Origin: Orychophragmus violaceus
Lineage: Eukaryota > Streptophyta > Magnoliopsida > Brassicales > Brassicaceae
Direction: 5' to 3'
Length of the DNA stretch: 64,000 nucleotides
NCBI GenBank assembly: GCA_030180135.1
Contig: CM058238.1
Location: 43,551,765-43,615,764 of the forward strand
Both the position numbers and the translations under genes were made by a program. Positions 1-12,533 of this stretch are shown one piece after another (the first letter of the stretch is position 1; each line of letters starts with the position of its first letter). The notes under the pieces are model-generated. The model saw only the letters and a program-made list of their open reading frames with translations. It was not told the origin of the DNA and did no database searches.

Positions 1-2084
1 ACAACATCATGCACACTCTTATGAACGTAAAGGAAAAATCAAAAGACATAATAAAGTCAAGATTGGATATCAGAATTTTTTGTAATCGTCCGGAGTTACA
101 TATTGATGATTATGGTAACGCTCCTTTTCCTACATGGCGACTGACTCCAGAAGCCAAACAAAGTTTATTGGAATGTGCCAAAAATGATGTTAAATTCCCT
201 GATGGTTACTCATCTGACTTAGCTAGTTGTGTGGATATAAGTGGCGGAAAGTTTAAAGGCATGAAGAGTCATGATTTCCATATTTTTATGGAGTGACTAC
301 TTCCATTTATCTTTGAAGAGTTATTACCACACACATTCACCTTGCATTATCAGGTACTTATTTATATTTTTTGCAATATATATACATGTAAATATGGTTA
401 TATTGTTACAATTAATAACCACTTATTTTCTGACATTTGTAGGAATTGGTTTATTTTTCGTGATTTATGTTCACGAACTTTGCGTGAGAGTCGAGTGTAA
501 ACTCTGAAAAAAACATTGTTATGATCTTTGCAACTTGGAGAAAAAAATTTCACCATCATTTTTTGACGTGATAGAACACTTACCTCTACATCTCCCATAC
601 GAAGCTCAGCTAGGAGGACCAATGCAATACAGGTGGATGTATTCGTTTGAAAGGTTTTTCAAAAAGTTGAATCATATATCAACGACGAGATAACTAATTT
701 CTCAGAGCACTACTTTCCAGAGCATATACATATAAAATCGAGGTACGTAAACTCTGTAATTAGCTATGTTCACAGTTAATTTTCGAGTGGTGTTATTGCT
801 AATAAGTGTTTATTCATTAATTTTGTCAGGTCGACAAGATTTGATGAAGGTGAAATCTCTGTATATCCTGTCCCTGGAATACCAGATATATTTACTCAAG
901 TAGGTCGTTCGAAAGGAGAAATGAACGAAATATGTATTTCAGAGAAAGCCTATAAGTGCGCACATGCATATGTGTTACGAAATTGTGAATATTTTTGGCC
1001 ACTAGAGAGGTATGGTACTACAGAATGTTATGTTTACGTTGTATATATATTCATGATCTAATTAATATTGCTTTGACGCTAAGTTTGTGATTAAACAGTT
1101 TGTTAGAGGATCATATTCGTGAGACAAATCCAGAACTGTCTGACGATGATGTCGCTAACAAACGAGATGAAGGATTTCCTATATGGGTTGAAGATTACGT
1201 ATGCATAGATTATCTTATTTAATATAACTATTTATATTCTTAAAATACATTTATATTTATATTTATTTTATACCTTGTCATTTATTATGAAGTCAGAAAA
1301 TGGAAACACACCGGGGCTTTTCCCTCATGGGTTTAAGAGAGTGTATGGTCCCCTAAATAAAGTGAAAACATGGCCCATTTATTATACAAGAGGCTATTTG
1401 TTTCATACGCAGAAACACGGACGCGGACGAAAGACATGTAATTATGGGATATGTGTTAGAGGAGCTAAGTATTCGGATGATTCTAATGAATCTGATTTCT
1501 ATGGGAGCTTAGTTGACATCATGGAGCTTGAGTATTCAAGGTTACTTAATTTGAAGAACACACTTTTTAAATGTGCTTGGTATGATCCTACAGTCGGCAA
1601 AGGCACTCGGATAAGAAACGGTGGCATTGTTGGCGTGCGCGCCTCGGGAAAGTATTACAAATATGAACCTTTCATCTTAGGTATGTAATATTCCAAGCTT
1701 TATATATATATTAATTAGTCTGAAACTTAATTATATATCTAAATTTTTTTATATTGACAATTTCTAACTTCTCAAGCGGATCAAGTTTGCTATATTCCAT
1801 ACCCTTACACGAAGCCAAAAAAGATCTGGCTCAATGTTCTCAAAGTCATTCCGAGAGGAAATATTTTAGGGGAATATACAGATAACGAACCGAACTTGCT
1901 GTAACAAGAAAATGATGACGATGTCGTGTTGACTACCATTGAAGATATTGCAGTTAACAATTTGGCAGACGGATTAAACCCAATTGAAGATATCGATTTT
2001 GACGTTGATGATGCTGAAATAGATGATGAATTTAATTGTAATTCATCATCTTCTGATGATGAACAAACCGAAGAATACGAGTAA
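1..2084 (+). pseudogene. CACTA transposase (Tnp2-type), C-terminal part, broken
   Basis: C-terminal portion of a CACTA transposase. Coding blocks in order: about 9-360 (end of the transposase core into DUF4218; motif GMKSHDFHIFME), 440-690 (DUF4218; motifs EHLPLHLPYEAQLGGPMQYR and WMYSFERFFKKL), about 830-1010, 1099-1198, 1290-1680 (DUF4216; motif YGSLVDIMELEYS and TLFKCAWYDP) and 1777-2084 (acidic tail). Introns with GT/AG borders separate most blocks. Disruptions: a TGA at about 295-297 where related proteins continue with LLP, and a TAA at about 1903 inside the last exon (after EPNLL). The protein would cut and join element ends in the nucleus. The N-terminal half is outside the window. 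Confidence 0.85.
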
Positions 2085-2199
2085 TCAGATATGTATAATT
2101 AATCTTATGTTATATGCTTTGTTTAATAAATCTTATGCTTTATACTTTGTATCAAAAATCTTATGATTTATGCTTAATTTGTGATATAAATCTTATGCT

Positions 2200-2400
2200 T
2201 AATCATTTTGGATTGGGTAAAAAAATTGTGGTTTGGCTTCTAATAATTTTGGGTTGGGTTAAGAGCTTTGTGGTTTGGCGCCTAATAATGTTTGGTTGGG
2301 TTAAGAGTTTTGTGGTTTGGCCTTTAATGTTTTGTGGGTGGGAATATTTTGGTTTGGGTTAAGGGATTATTTTCGTTTTGGCGCCTAAGTATTTTGGTTT
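2200..2400 (+). repeat. Degenerate ~50-bp GT-rich tandem repeats between the two CACTA genes
   Basis: Three to four imperfect copies built around ttgggttaagag, tttgtggtttggc and cctaat lie between the transposase stop and the start of the Transposase_24 gene. They could be subterminal-type binding repeats or part of an intergenic promoter. A weakly similar motif set (gcgcc, ttaacccaac) recurs on the other strand at 62220-62275 before another Transposase_24 gene. No function is shown. Confidence 0.5.
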
Positions 2401-3117
2401 TGGGCCAAAATTTTGGGTTTTGTCTCTAACCCAAAATTGTTAGTTGGTTTTCCCAGACTAAACAACCCCAGATTCCTAATCTTCAACACTCTCTCTCGAC
2501 CTCGCCGATCTCTCACAGAACGAAACCCTAGATTCCTAATCTTCCAATCTCTAGTACCCAAACTTGCAATCTCGACAATGAAAAGAGGATGTGGTGGTTC
2601 AGCCAAGGGAGGACAATCAAGTACGAATGTGGCATCCTCCAAACCGAGTTCTTCTACTGGTAAACAAATCGCAACGGCGTCGAAGCTCCAATGCGGCATC
2701 CGCAAAGACAAGGTGATCCGTTGGCCTTTTCCGTTGTAGTACAACGCCGTTCATTGACAGGATCCTGAAACCTCGCCGATAGAGACCCAGCATGCAACGA
2801 CGAATGTCAACTCCAAATCCTAGACTCTACGCAACTAATCCGAGATGATGGATGTCAGTTCCTATACCTCGCCGCCATAGGCATAACCTGCGACGAAAAA
2901 GGCTCCCAATACCAGAAAGCAGTCGGCGTCTATTACCCAACCAACACAACCAGCGTCTATTACCCAGCCAACACAACTTTTACAGAGGCTACCGCCTCCG
3001 GTTTCTCTGCCACAGGTGGTAAATCAAGACGATGACTCAGCCACTGACGATGAAAATGATGCAGAGGACGAAGACGCCGTGGATGCCGACGACACCGTGG
3101 ATGCCGACGACGCCGAC

Positions 3118-5900
3118 TGTAACACCCCTGAACCGTTATACAGACAATAGACGGTCGGAGATGTTACAATGGTCGAATACCGCGAACGTTCCAGCCGTCC
3201 CCGAGGTCAGGCTGGCCCATCCGTGATATCTGACCTACCTCTCAGACATAGCCTAAGGCTTAGCAACCCGTACTACGACCTCGAGTTGTGTCAGTTCAGA
3301 CTAAACTCATATCATGGAACCGTGGAGTTAAAGAAAACACATTTTATTAATACTAATTAGGATTTATTACAAAACGATACCAAAACAATACAGTTTATGG
3401 TGCACCGAGTCAAAAATCCTACATAGTATAAACTCCACGATCTCCACACTCACAACCCGAGACTACGCCGACGGCCTAACATCTGAACTTGTCCTCTAGC
3501 CCGTCTATGGTTTCCTGCGAGACAAAATTCGTATAATGAGCAACCATATGGGTTACCCAGTGAGTCCAGGACCCTCTATCATGCATTAGTGCCCAACTCG
3601 TCCCAATAGCCGAAGCACAATGCAATAAACACCACAATCGTCTCACATGTATAGACAAGAAATAACAACATCAAAGATATGCACAACGCGGAAGCATATA
3701 AATGACAATGCAAACATGACTCCAATCATGAATGCAAAAAACGTCTAGACTTTCTAGACTTCTCAATCATGCATGCGAAGGCCTCCTAGTGCACCGGATA
3801 CTTCCCCCTACATGACTACTTGCGCCTTAATCACCACCAAGGATCATAAGCCAAGTATCACAACATGTCGACCCACAATGCTCGGCCAATGGAACAACCC
3901 AAGTACCGTCCGAGCTTCACCCCGTTAGTGGGACCTATCCCTCGGGTTTGTGTCGACACAACGCTCGGCCAAGGGAGCGACCCAAGTACCGTCCGAGCTA
4001 CTCGGCCAAGGGAGCTACCCAAGTACCGTCCAAGTACTCCGTTACCTCCACCCTAGGTAACGGCCACAATGGGACCACCGAATACACTAACTCTAGAACA
4101 CTCACACAAGTTTTAGAAAGCATCAACTAGGACACACACGTCCTAGATAACTAGAGAAATATAACACATGCTTTATAACAACCCAACCAACCGGCCTACA
4201 GTTTCCTTGTTACCACCAACGTTCGCTTCAATAAACACAATAAACTGGTCCGTGGTGTCCCTTGTTACCACACACGGCCACATGCAACACACAACACAAG
4301 TACCATAGACTGCATGATACCCACACATGTATCTATGTACTTTCAGATTCACATTATGGTGAAGGGTCATGCAAAGGATCCGAAGATCACGGCAGCCGCT
4401 ACAACCGTCTAAAAAACGGAAGGGAGACTTACGTGGATCAAATATCTCACAAAGCTACCGCATCCTCACCCATACGGAAAACACATATTTTCTCAACACA
4501 ACCATTTCCGAGTGGATTTCAACCCGTTCTCGTACTTATCACAACAACCATGCATGCTATCACAACAATCTCAATGATTCTCCACACAATCAAAGAGAAA
4601 CATGCATCATAACAAATCAACCAAGCATGCAACAATACTCAATGAATCTATCACCTAGAATCAAATAGATTAACAACTTAAACCACAATAATCATGCATG
4701 CATCAACAACACGATGGACATGGATTAAACTTCAATCAAAACGCAGGTAAACCAAATAAAAACGTGGCTAAGGATGAATACTCTTGAGTATTTCAATCCT
4801 TATGTCACGACCTGCATAAACTGTTAGTCCTAGCTACCGGGACTCACCCGTTCCGCAGCCCGCTCCTTAACTCGGAGAATATCCCCGCTAGATCTACATC
4901 AAAGATCTAAATAAGACGAAGTCTAAAGGAAACAAGCTAAAGATGGGCGGAAATACTCTTATCTATGGCTTACCGACACCCGATACGTAACTCGAACGTC
5001 CCATTCCGCTCGCCCGCTCCTTCCCGCACTAAACCACTCATTTTCTCACTTTCTCTCTCTAGAACGCCCCACTCTCTCTCTAGAATTTTTCTAAAGTTCA
5101 GAAAAGAGTAAAATGGGTTTATGGGGACTGGGTATTTATAGAATTTCAAGGGAAGGTGAGTTGGCGACAAATGGCGTCCATGCGGTCAAGATAGGCATGC
5201 GGTAGGACACTTGTGGGCGTCCAACCATGCACCGCGACAGCTCGTCAGGACATGCATCGCGACAGCTCGTCAGCGCATGCACTCTGTGCATCCGTCCGTG
5301 CGTCTGTATGTCTGCCTGTACGTCTGTACGTCCGCCTGTACGTCCTGACGACCACACGGCCACCCGAACACGTCCTGACACGTCCGTCTTCGACCATTTC
5401 TCGACCCGATGACGTTTTTACTCGACCCGAACCCAATCTAACTCGACTATTATCCTCAAAATTCTCCAAAATAATAATCCACATCCATTCCCAACCATTT
5501 ATCAATTCCGGGAAGGTTCTTATCCAACGAGCGTGACTTCAACCCGACGGTCAGCCAAAACTTGGATATCTTCCAATCCGTTCAGTATTTTCACATTCCG
5601 CTTCGACCAGTCTTCATGTTTTTCCTTTCTTTAACTTTTCCAAGTGATCCCACATTATTCTGGAACATTTGAATTTTCAACCGTTCCTCGGCCATTCTTC
5701 TAGTCCTTTGACCAACTCTGAATCCGCTCGTCCTATTTGAATTCTGACTCGACCAAAAGTCTTAAATTGTCCCCTTTAGATAACGCCTTCAATTTGACAA
5801 TGATCGCATAACTTCGAATATTGGTCGATCTTCATCTGTTCCTTCCCGGCCGGTCGTATTCCTCGTGCGGCCGTTATACTTCTTCGTGAGGGTTATTACA
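3118..5900. mobile_element. Solo-LTR-like insertion with 5-bp target duplication
   Basis: Begins TGTAACACCCC and ends GGGTTATTACA, the TG...CA ends of an LTR. It is flanked by the identical 5-mer CCGAC at 3113-3117 and 5901-5905. Removing it rejoins an acidic coding stretch (DADDTVDADDAD to YTDDDNDAEDEDEAE). No gag, protease, RT or integrase frame, primer-binding site or polypurine tract is seen in its 2783 bp, so a solo LTR is the simplest reading; a non-coding element with its own short LTRs is less likely, since no terminal direct repeat is evident. It contains about three copies of a cggccaagggag...cccaagtaccgtcc repeat (3880-4040), a cgtctgtacgtccgcctg repeat (5300-5350) and a TATA-like box at 5133. 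The LTR at 31500 starts similarly. Confidence 0.8.
5133..5140 (+). promoter_or_regulatory. Possible TATA box of the LTR
   Basis: TATTTATA lies in a GC-mixed context about 760 bp before the right end of the LTR-like element, where a U3/R boundary could be. It follows a pyrimidine-rich stretch (5040-5095). This is motif evidence only, and it would put LTR transcription on the plus strand. Confidence 0.3.
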
Positions 5901-8279
5901 CCGACGATGACAACGACGCCGAGGATGAGGATGAGGCTGAAGTGCCTTATTAGGATGCCCCGGCTTACGACGGTCCACCAGTTCTCACTGCAGAGGAGGA
6001 GCGGATGACCCTAGAAAGGATGCTTGACACATCGGGTCGAGAAAATTACTTGACTGTCTTGGATCCGAATGTTTTGTTTCCGCTTCAGAAGGAGACGAAG
6101 AAGAAGATCCCACCTGAGAAGAATATGACATGGTAAGATATATGCTTCCATTTGGTTTTGTTTGGGTTTGGATTTTTATATAATAAATCGCATATTCTCT
6201 GTTATTTAGCTTGATTCATGTGAGTGTAATAGATATTCATAGATTATCCTGTGAAATTGTTTGGGTTCTTATGAGTACAATAAATGGAAAATCAAACTCG
6301 TTAGAAGCTAACATATTCAAGCCTAAGTTTATATCTTAAGAGATTATCTGTTAAGCCAAACAATTTAGCTTGATTCATGTGAGTATAATAGATTGTCCTG
6401 TGAGTATAATAGATTTGTTTAGCTTGATTTAGCTTGATTCCTGTGAGTATAATAGATATTCATATCTCATTTCGTGTATCTGTTAGCTTGATTTGGCGAC
6501 ACTGTTAGCTTCTAACAAGTTTGATATATGATTCCTTCTTGTTCGTGTATGTGTGTATCTGTTATAGCTTGATTGTGCGACATTGTTAGCTTCTAAAGAC
6601 CCAATGTTTGTATGTTCTCTTGTCTTAATCTTGGGATGAAATGGAAGTGTATATTACCAACGTTTTCTATCATGTTTGTTTTATCTATTGTCTACCAATT
6701 GAACTGAGCTTTTTTGTCTACCACTTCTAAGGTTTGGTAAAGACAAAGGTGTTTTGACTCGGAGGATTTCAAGAATTATGAAGAACCAGTTTGATGGTCT
6801 CTATACCAGTTGGACAAAGGTGCCTCTAGACAGAAAACGCAGATACTTTGTTGAATTCGCGGTGAGTTTTACAACGTAAAATATTTCAGTTACACATTTG
6901 TTTGTATTATTTATTTTAAATACTAATGTTCATCTTCATTACAACTAGCAAACCTACCATTGGGATTCAGATCTAACATATCAGTTTCGAGTAGAGTTTG
7001 AACTCGTCTGTCTCCGCCGGTTAAAGGGAATGGTTAGCACAGCCAGGAGATCACGTAAACAGCCAAAGTGGATTAATGGTACGGTGTGGAAGCAGTTGTG
7101 CAAGTTATGGCAGACTAAGAGGTCCAAAAAGAGGAGTAAAACAACATCCAAGGCTCGTAACTCAGACCGAAATTGGCTTGGGCCTCACCAGCACTTGAGT
7201 TGACAGAAGTCTTATGCCCAAATTCAAGACAAAATGGTAAGTTAAACTTAGTAGTTTCATGTTTTTCTTAAAATTTCATTTCTTGTCTTTAGTTTTGCAT
7301 TTCTATCATTATTGATTAACTTAGTTGTGTGAATTATGTTTCTGTTTCAGGAGGAGGAAATGGGAAGACTAGTTACATTTGGTGAAGTGTTCCTCAGGAC
7401 ACATACGCGGCCAGACGGGTCATTTGTTGATGAGAGGGCGAAAGAAGTTGATGTAGTTTACAAAGAGAAATTACTAGCTAGGCTGCCTGAAGCTGACATG
7501 GTGCTTTCTGAAACTAAAGATGGATCTCCAAAACTTAGCTTAGATGAGAAAAACGCTATATTCGTCCAGGTAACAGTTTCTATCACATATGAGTATAACA
7601 GTTTCGGTTATCATGCTGATTTGATTTTGAATCTTTATTGTGCTTCTGTTATGTGTCTTTCCTTTTCAGTGTACTCCTTCAGATGCTAGAGGCAATGCTT
7701 TTGGTCTTGGTAGTCTTCAAAAGACTCTTGTGAATGGGAGGCTAACACATGGGATTGGTGGTGCCGCAGCTTTTGTTTCACTTCAACAATAACTAAAAGC
7801 TGCACAACAAAAAATTGAAGAACAAGCTGCTGAAAATGCTCGCCGTGAAGCTGAGATTGCAAAAATTCTTGCTGACCAACAATCCAGGAATGATATGTTT
7901 GAACTCCTCTCAACATACATTCGTCAGAAGGATCTTGAGTTTCAGGAGTTCATTGCAGCACAAGCTGCAGCACAAGCCCTAACGACAATGAATCAAGATC
8001 CCCACTCAGCTCCAAGGAACTCTCAAGTAGTGAATCCAACTTGATATTGTATTAGGTTTTTATCTTTTTGGTTTGTAATTACTTAACTACTTTCTTAGGT
8101 TCCTATCCTTTTGGTTTGTAAAATAACTTAATTACTTTTGTAACAACTCATTCCTTTTGGTTTTAGTATCTTCTAATATGAAAAAATTATAGTTTCTAAA
8201 AACTGCAAAATAGAAATGAGTAAAACATCAAAATTCATTCTGGGTAAATTATAAAATATAAAAAGAAAGAAAATTGTTT

Positions 8280-8755
8280 ACATATTTATGCCATTGTTTT
8301 TGTACTCATCATCAAAAAAATTGGTTTCACTTTGGTGGCCAAAATTAACAACTAAAATACAACTACAAGTTATGAGGTTAAATTGTCTAAATTTAGTGGC
8401 ATTATTTGCAACGAATTAACCACTCAATAACAAATTACACTACTAAATAGTTGTAAAGTAGTGACAAAATTTTTCCACTAAAACAAAACTAAATTGAGCT
8501 ACTGATTAAGGACTACTTTTTATAGTGTCAAACTCAAAATACTACAAATAAATAAGCGGCAAATTAGTGGCCTTTTAACTACTTAAGTTATCGTCCCAAA
8601 TTGGTCGCATTTTGGCCACTATTTTTCAACTAGAGAATTTTGCGACGAGCACTATTTCCACTACAGCATATAGTTGCAATTTTTTGGTAAAACCCTAATT
8701 TGCCACTTAATTGACACTTCTGTTGTAGTTACAATATCTATGTTTTCTTGTAGTG
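8280..8755 (+). repeat. CACTA element 1 right subterminal region and terminus
   Basis: AT-rich stretch with many short copies of ttagtggc / gccactaa / actactttttatag motifs in both orientations, ending in cttgtagtg at 8755. Such arrays are binding sites for CACTA-encoded proteins. No gene is seen between the stop at 8044 and this end. Confidence 0.75.
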
Positions 8756-8879
8756 CGAGAAGATGAAAACCATCTACAATGTAAATTTTATGGGAAGCCC
8801 CGCTATCATAACACAATGGGAAGAATTGAAGTTTCATTCAAACGGATGTGGTAATTGTAGTTAACTGATAGGTTAAAGT

Positions 8880-11257
8880 GGTTATACCAATCTGAACGAA
8901 CAGCGGGGAAATGAGATGGCATGCCGAGCATAGAAGAGGAGAAGAGATCGCACATCCTTCAGATGTTTAGGCGTGGCGATATTTTCAGAGAGTAAATCTG
9001 GATTTTTCTTATGAGCCACGTAACGTATACCTCGGATTATGTATTGATGGTTTCAACCCATTTGGAAGGCATGAAAGACAATATTCGTTGTGGCCAGTGA
9101 TTTTGATTCCTTATAACTTGATTTCATCTATGTGCATTCATCGATAGTTTATTTTCCTCTCCGTACTCGTTCCTGATCCAGAGCATCATAAAAGATCACT
9201 TGATGTATTCTTGAAGCCATTGATATATGAGTTGCAAATGTTATGTGAGCCCGATGTTGAGGCATATGATTATCGTGCAAGCAAAGAATTTCAGATGCGG
9301 GTTGTACTAATGTGTACATTTAGAGATTTCCCCTCTTATGGTATGTTATCTGGCTAGACAACGCATGGAAGGATTGCATGTCCGTATTTTCAAGAAAAGA
9401 CTGATGCATTCCAGTTGAATAACGGACGCAAATCATGTTGGTTTGATTTTCACAAGATATTTCTACCGTGGGATCACCCATATCGTAGGAACACCAGACT
9501 TTTTACATAGAAGAGAAATGTGTTTGATGATCTACCTCCATACGAGAGCGGGTCGGTTACATTGGGGTTATTGTCAACCTATGTGTGCAAAGGACTTCAG
9601 ATTGCAGTGGAAATGGGCACAAAAATGTTTATGGAGCTGGTTTATACCACAATTCGCACAAGCAAAGCATTTTCTGGGATTTGCCATATTGGAAGGACCA
9701 CTACTAAGGAATATTCTTGATGACATGGAGATTAAGAAGAACTTTTTTGATAAGATCATGAACAAAATTCTAAATGTTCAAGGGAAGACAAAAGACAATT
9801 TGAAATCTATGCTTGATTTGGCGGAAATTGTTCTCATAGTGAGGTCCATGTTATGAAGAAGGACAATGCCCAATTCCAGCTTATTGGTTAGACGAGGTTT
9901 CGATGCAAGTGTTATTTGATTGGATTATGCAGGAAGTTAAATTACCTGATGGTTACGCTTCGAACTTGCATAATTGTGTTGAAGCTGGAGAAGGGAAGTT
10001 TATAGGAACCATGATTGTCATGTTATGATGCAGCGGCTTCTACCATTTTCATTTGCTCATCTCCTTCCAAAAGATGTCCATAAAGCAATCGCAGGGTTGG
10101 TGCTTTTTCCGGGATTTATGCACGAGGTCACTTACAATTGACGGCATGAAAAATTTGGACGAAAAAATTCCTAAGATCATATGCAATATAGAGAAGATAC
10201 TTCCACCGTTTTCTTTGATGTTATGGAACATCTACCTATTCATCTCCCTCTAGAATCTACACTTGGTGGTCCAGTACAACACCGTTAGATGTATCCTTTT
10301 GAGCGCTACATGATCCACCTTAAAAAGAAGGTGAATAACCCCGATAAAGTGGAAGGTTCTATTGGGGCTCAATATAACAACGAAGAAACCTCTACCTTTG
10401 CCAGTTATTACTTTCCGTCCCAAGTACGTACAAAGAGTCGATGCACAGCTTGAAACGATGATAGAGGCGAGAAACCAACTTATCCCTCAACGGTTCCCAA
10501 CACTTTTTAACAAGTTGGACGGTTTAGCAGAAAGCACGTGAGCGGAAACTAACATCCCATGAGTATGCTCACCTAGATATATATATTCTCAACAATTGTG
10601 AAAAAGTTCTCGAATATGAAAAGTATTTCACAGTATGTTTATAATTATATTGAAAAGTAAGTTTTATAATAAGTGTACTGGCGAGATATTTACTTTGAAT
10701 ATGTTATACATGGACGCGACATTGGCATTCAGAATTGACTGACGACGAGTGTGAAGAGCGTAAACAAAATTATTTCTCCGCTTGGTTAAATTTTATGTAA
10801 GATTTTTATTTTATATGTTAAACAAAACAAATAAATTTTTTTTATTTATTATTAACTCTAACAATTTTTTTTTTTGCAGGTGGAAGATGAAGAGAAACGG
10901 AATCAGATTCAAGGATTGGACGAAAGACATAATCAATGGGCATCATTACCTTACAAAGTCTTATCAAGATATTGCACTAGGAGATATGCGTTTAAGGTGT
11001 ATAAAGTTGGCTCTACTAGAATAACCGCAGATCTCGGGGTCTCGTCTGCTTATGGTGAAGTTGTGTACTACGGTGTACTCAAAGAAATATTAGAAGTAAA
11101 ATATGTGGGGAAGCTTGGGATGAGATGTGTGGTCATTTTCTGTGATTGGTATAACCCGATTATTGACCAATGTGTCACTATCGATGAGTTTGTAGTCACA
11201 TCTATACATTCGAATAAGAAGCTTCGAAAATGTGAATATGAACATATTAATGTATGA
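8880..11257 (+). pseudogene. CACTA transposase (Transposase_21 / DUF4218 / DUF4216), broken
   Basis: Transposase gene of element 2. The Tnp2/Transposase_21 core runs about 8900-9560 with YLGLCIDGFNPFG, YSLWPVILIPYNL, KRSLDVFLKPLIYEL and MRVVLMCTFRDFPSYGMLSG. DUF4218 follows at about 9900-10420 (LPDGYASNLHNCV, VMEHLPIHLPLESTLGGP, FASYYFPSQV), and DUF4216 at 10880-11257 (AYGEVVYYGVLKEILEVKY, VIFCDWYNP). Damage seen: TAG at 9355-9357 where the family has Trp (GMLSG-W-TTHGR), TAG at about 9511, several stops and frame changes through DUF4218, and stops near 10540. The acceptor before 10880 is a long T run plus gcag. The final block stays open for 127 codons. No active protein is possible. Confidence 0.8.
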
Positions 11258-11329
11258 AAAACAATAATATAACACACAGATCAATTATTTACCATCCCTT
11301 GCATTTAACCCTTCGTACCCAGGTTCGAG

Positions 11330-11830
11330 ACCACGAGTTTTGCATAACCGTCGGAAATTCTGTCAAAAGTTTCCGACGGAAAACCAAGGAAACAAGATAT
11401 AGGGTTTCTAAATAATAAACAAACGATCTAAAAATATTTGGGGACATAATGTAAACATATTTTAAACTACATATCACCATATATATATTCAGTAAGAACA
11501 ATAATTCTGTAATTTAAAAAAAACAATTAGTACTTACGACGAAAAAGCTTCTTAGTATATGATAGTGTTTAAGAAGAAGTTATCTTTCAAAACTGTTCAT
11601 TATATCGAAATATGAAATTTTGTAATCCATACATTAAGAATCTATATTTGACAATAAACCTTTATTATTAGGTATACGGTAAGTAATCAAGTCCGAGAAG
11701 ATGTCGAAACAAACCTTAAACATGCCGTAAACCCTGAGTTGTCGGCAATCCGTCGGTTATTACTAGCGGATTTATGATCAAAATTTAAATACCCATCGGT
11801 AATCCGTCGGTTACTACATAGTCAAACGGT
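11330..11830. repeat. ccgtcgg repeats between the genes of CACTA element 2
   Basis: Contains a 10-bp inverted repeat ccgtcggaaa/tttccgacgg (11348-11357 and 11370-11379) and several aatccgtcggttatta motifs (11745-11825). They match motifs at 12870-13010 and 15590-15910, so they probably belong to the same element's binding-site set. The stretch 11400-11690 between them is AT-rich with nothing recognisable. Confidence 0.55.
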
Positions 11831-12061
11831 CAACCCCCCCTCCCCAATAACTTTGTGTATATTCCCAATTATTTTTCGGAAACAATATTTTCGAAAATTG
11901 AATCATAGATTGACGACTATCTGTTGGTTTTTTCGTCGGTTTATAGTTTATAAAAGGACAACCATATTCTTATTCTTTTTCATCTTCAAAACTTCTTTTT
12001 TGTCAAACTCACATACCATTGGACGTTGTTTGTTTGACGGCTGAAAACCGTGAAAGCATCA

Positions 12062-12533
12062 CTTATGGAATCACAAACCCTTATCGGACGAACCTACCGG
12101 TCCTTCACCCTTCTCGTCAAACCGCTCAATTTGGTTCGGTCACAATTCTGCAATATATGTTTTCATTAACGATGTGATCGAACATCGTTGGGTGAGGAAT
12201 TGGCTTACGTACATGCACATTCCCGGGAATATTAAAAAGGGATTGTTTTTCAATTTTATGGTAAATACAAACTTTTTCCTACTTTTCTTCTCAACATTTA
12301 CACTGGTAAATTAATTTTATTTTCTAATTTAGGATTATTTTAATTTTTTCTCGGACATAATCAGGGACGATTGGCGTGAATTCCACAAGATGACTCGACT
12401 GGTGTTTCTGAGCAAAATGCGCCCCTTGAAGCTAATTTGGCAGAAAGGATACAAAAAAAAAACAATATGGATTACGGCTCGGAAGCAGGCGCCAATGATC
12501 GAGAACTGGTACGAGATCGTTGACGGCGACTAG
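12062..12533 (+). pseudogene. Unrecognised coding remnant in CACTA element 2
   Basis: Two exon-like blocks around a GT-AG intron (about 12261-12332). Block 1 can be read as FINDVIEHRWVRNWLTYMHI; block 2 as FSDIIRDDWREFHKMTRLVF, ending in a TAG after EIVDGD. At least one frameshift lies in block 1. I do not recognise the family. It sits upstream of the Transposase_24-like gene and may be a 5' exon of the same unit or a separate small gene. After it, 12540-12850 is AT-rich and featureless. Confidence 0.35.

Larger units (their letters stand above)
2578..8044 (+). pseudogene. Transposase_24 (Ptta/En/Spm) gene, split by an LTR insertion
   Basis: Second gene of CACTA element 1, a plant Transposase_24-family protein probably acting in DNA binding or transposition. 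Start at ATG 2578 (MKRGCGGSAKGG). Exons inferred from GT/AG borders and conserved protein: 2578-3117 plus 5901-6132 (one exon, interrupted by the LTR), 6732-6861 (GLYTSWTKVPLDRKRRYFVEFA region), 6949-7236, 7351-7569 (GRLVTFGEVFLRTHT) and 7670-8044 (glutamine/alanine-rich coiled-coil tail, RQKDLEFQEFIAAQAAAQA). Defects: frame loss from about 2737, TAG about 5951, TGA at 7200-7202, TAA at 7790-7792, and the insertion itself. Intron 1 (6133-6731) holds several copies of an agcttgatt/tgtgagtataatagat repeat. Reading frame and introns remain recognisable, so decay is moderate. Confidence 0.85.
1..8755 (+). mobile_element. CACTA (En/Spm) element 1, 5' end outside window
   Basis: DNA transposon of the CACTA superfamily with the usual two-gene layout: a transposase gene (to 2084) followed by a Transposase_24 (Ptta/En/Spm) gene (2578-8044), both on the plus strand. 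The right end is seen directly: 8741-8755 reads tgttttcttgtagtg, the reverse complement of the CACTACAAGAAAACA terminus of this superfamily, preceded by about 450 bp of subterminal repeats. The left end lies before base 1, so the target duplication cannot be tested. Both genes carry stops, and a 2.8-kb LTR sequence sits inside the second gene, so the copy cannot be autonomous. The sequence just beyond the right end is transposase coding sequence of another CACTA element, which suggests nesting. Confidence 0.85.

Noticed and set aside
5136..5536. Overlapping ORFs on both strands in the LTR
   Set aside because: They come from cgtctgtacgtc-type repeats and have no domain.
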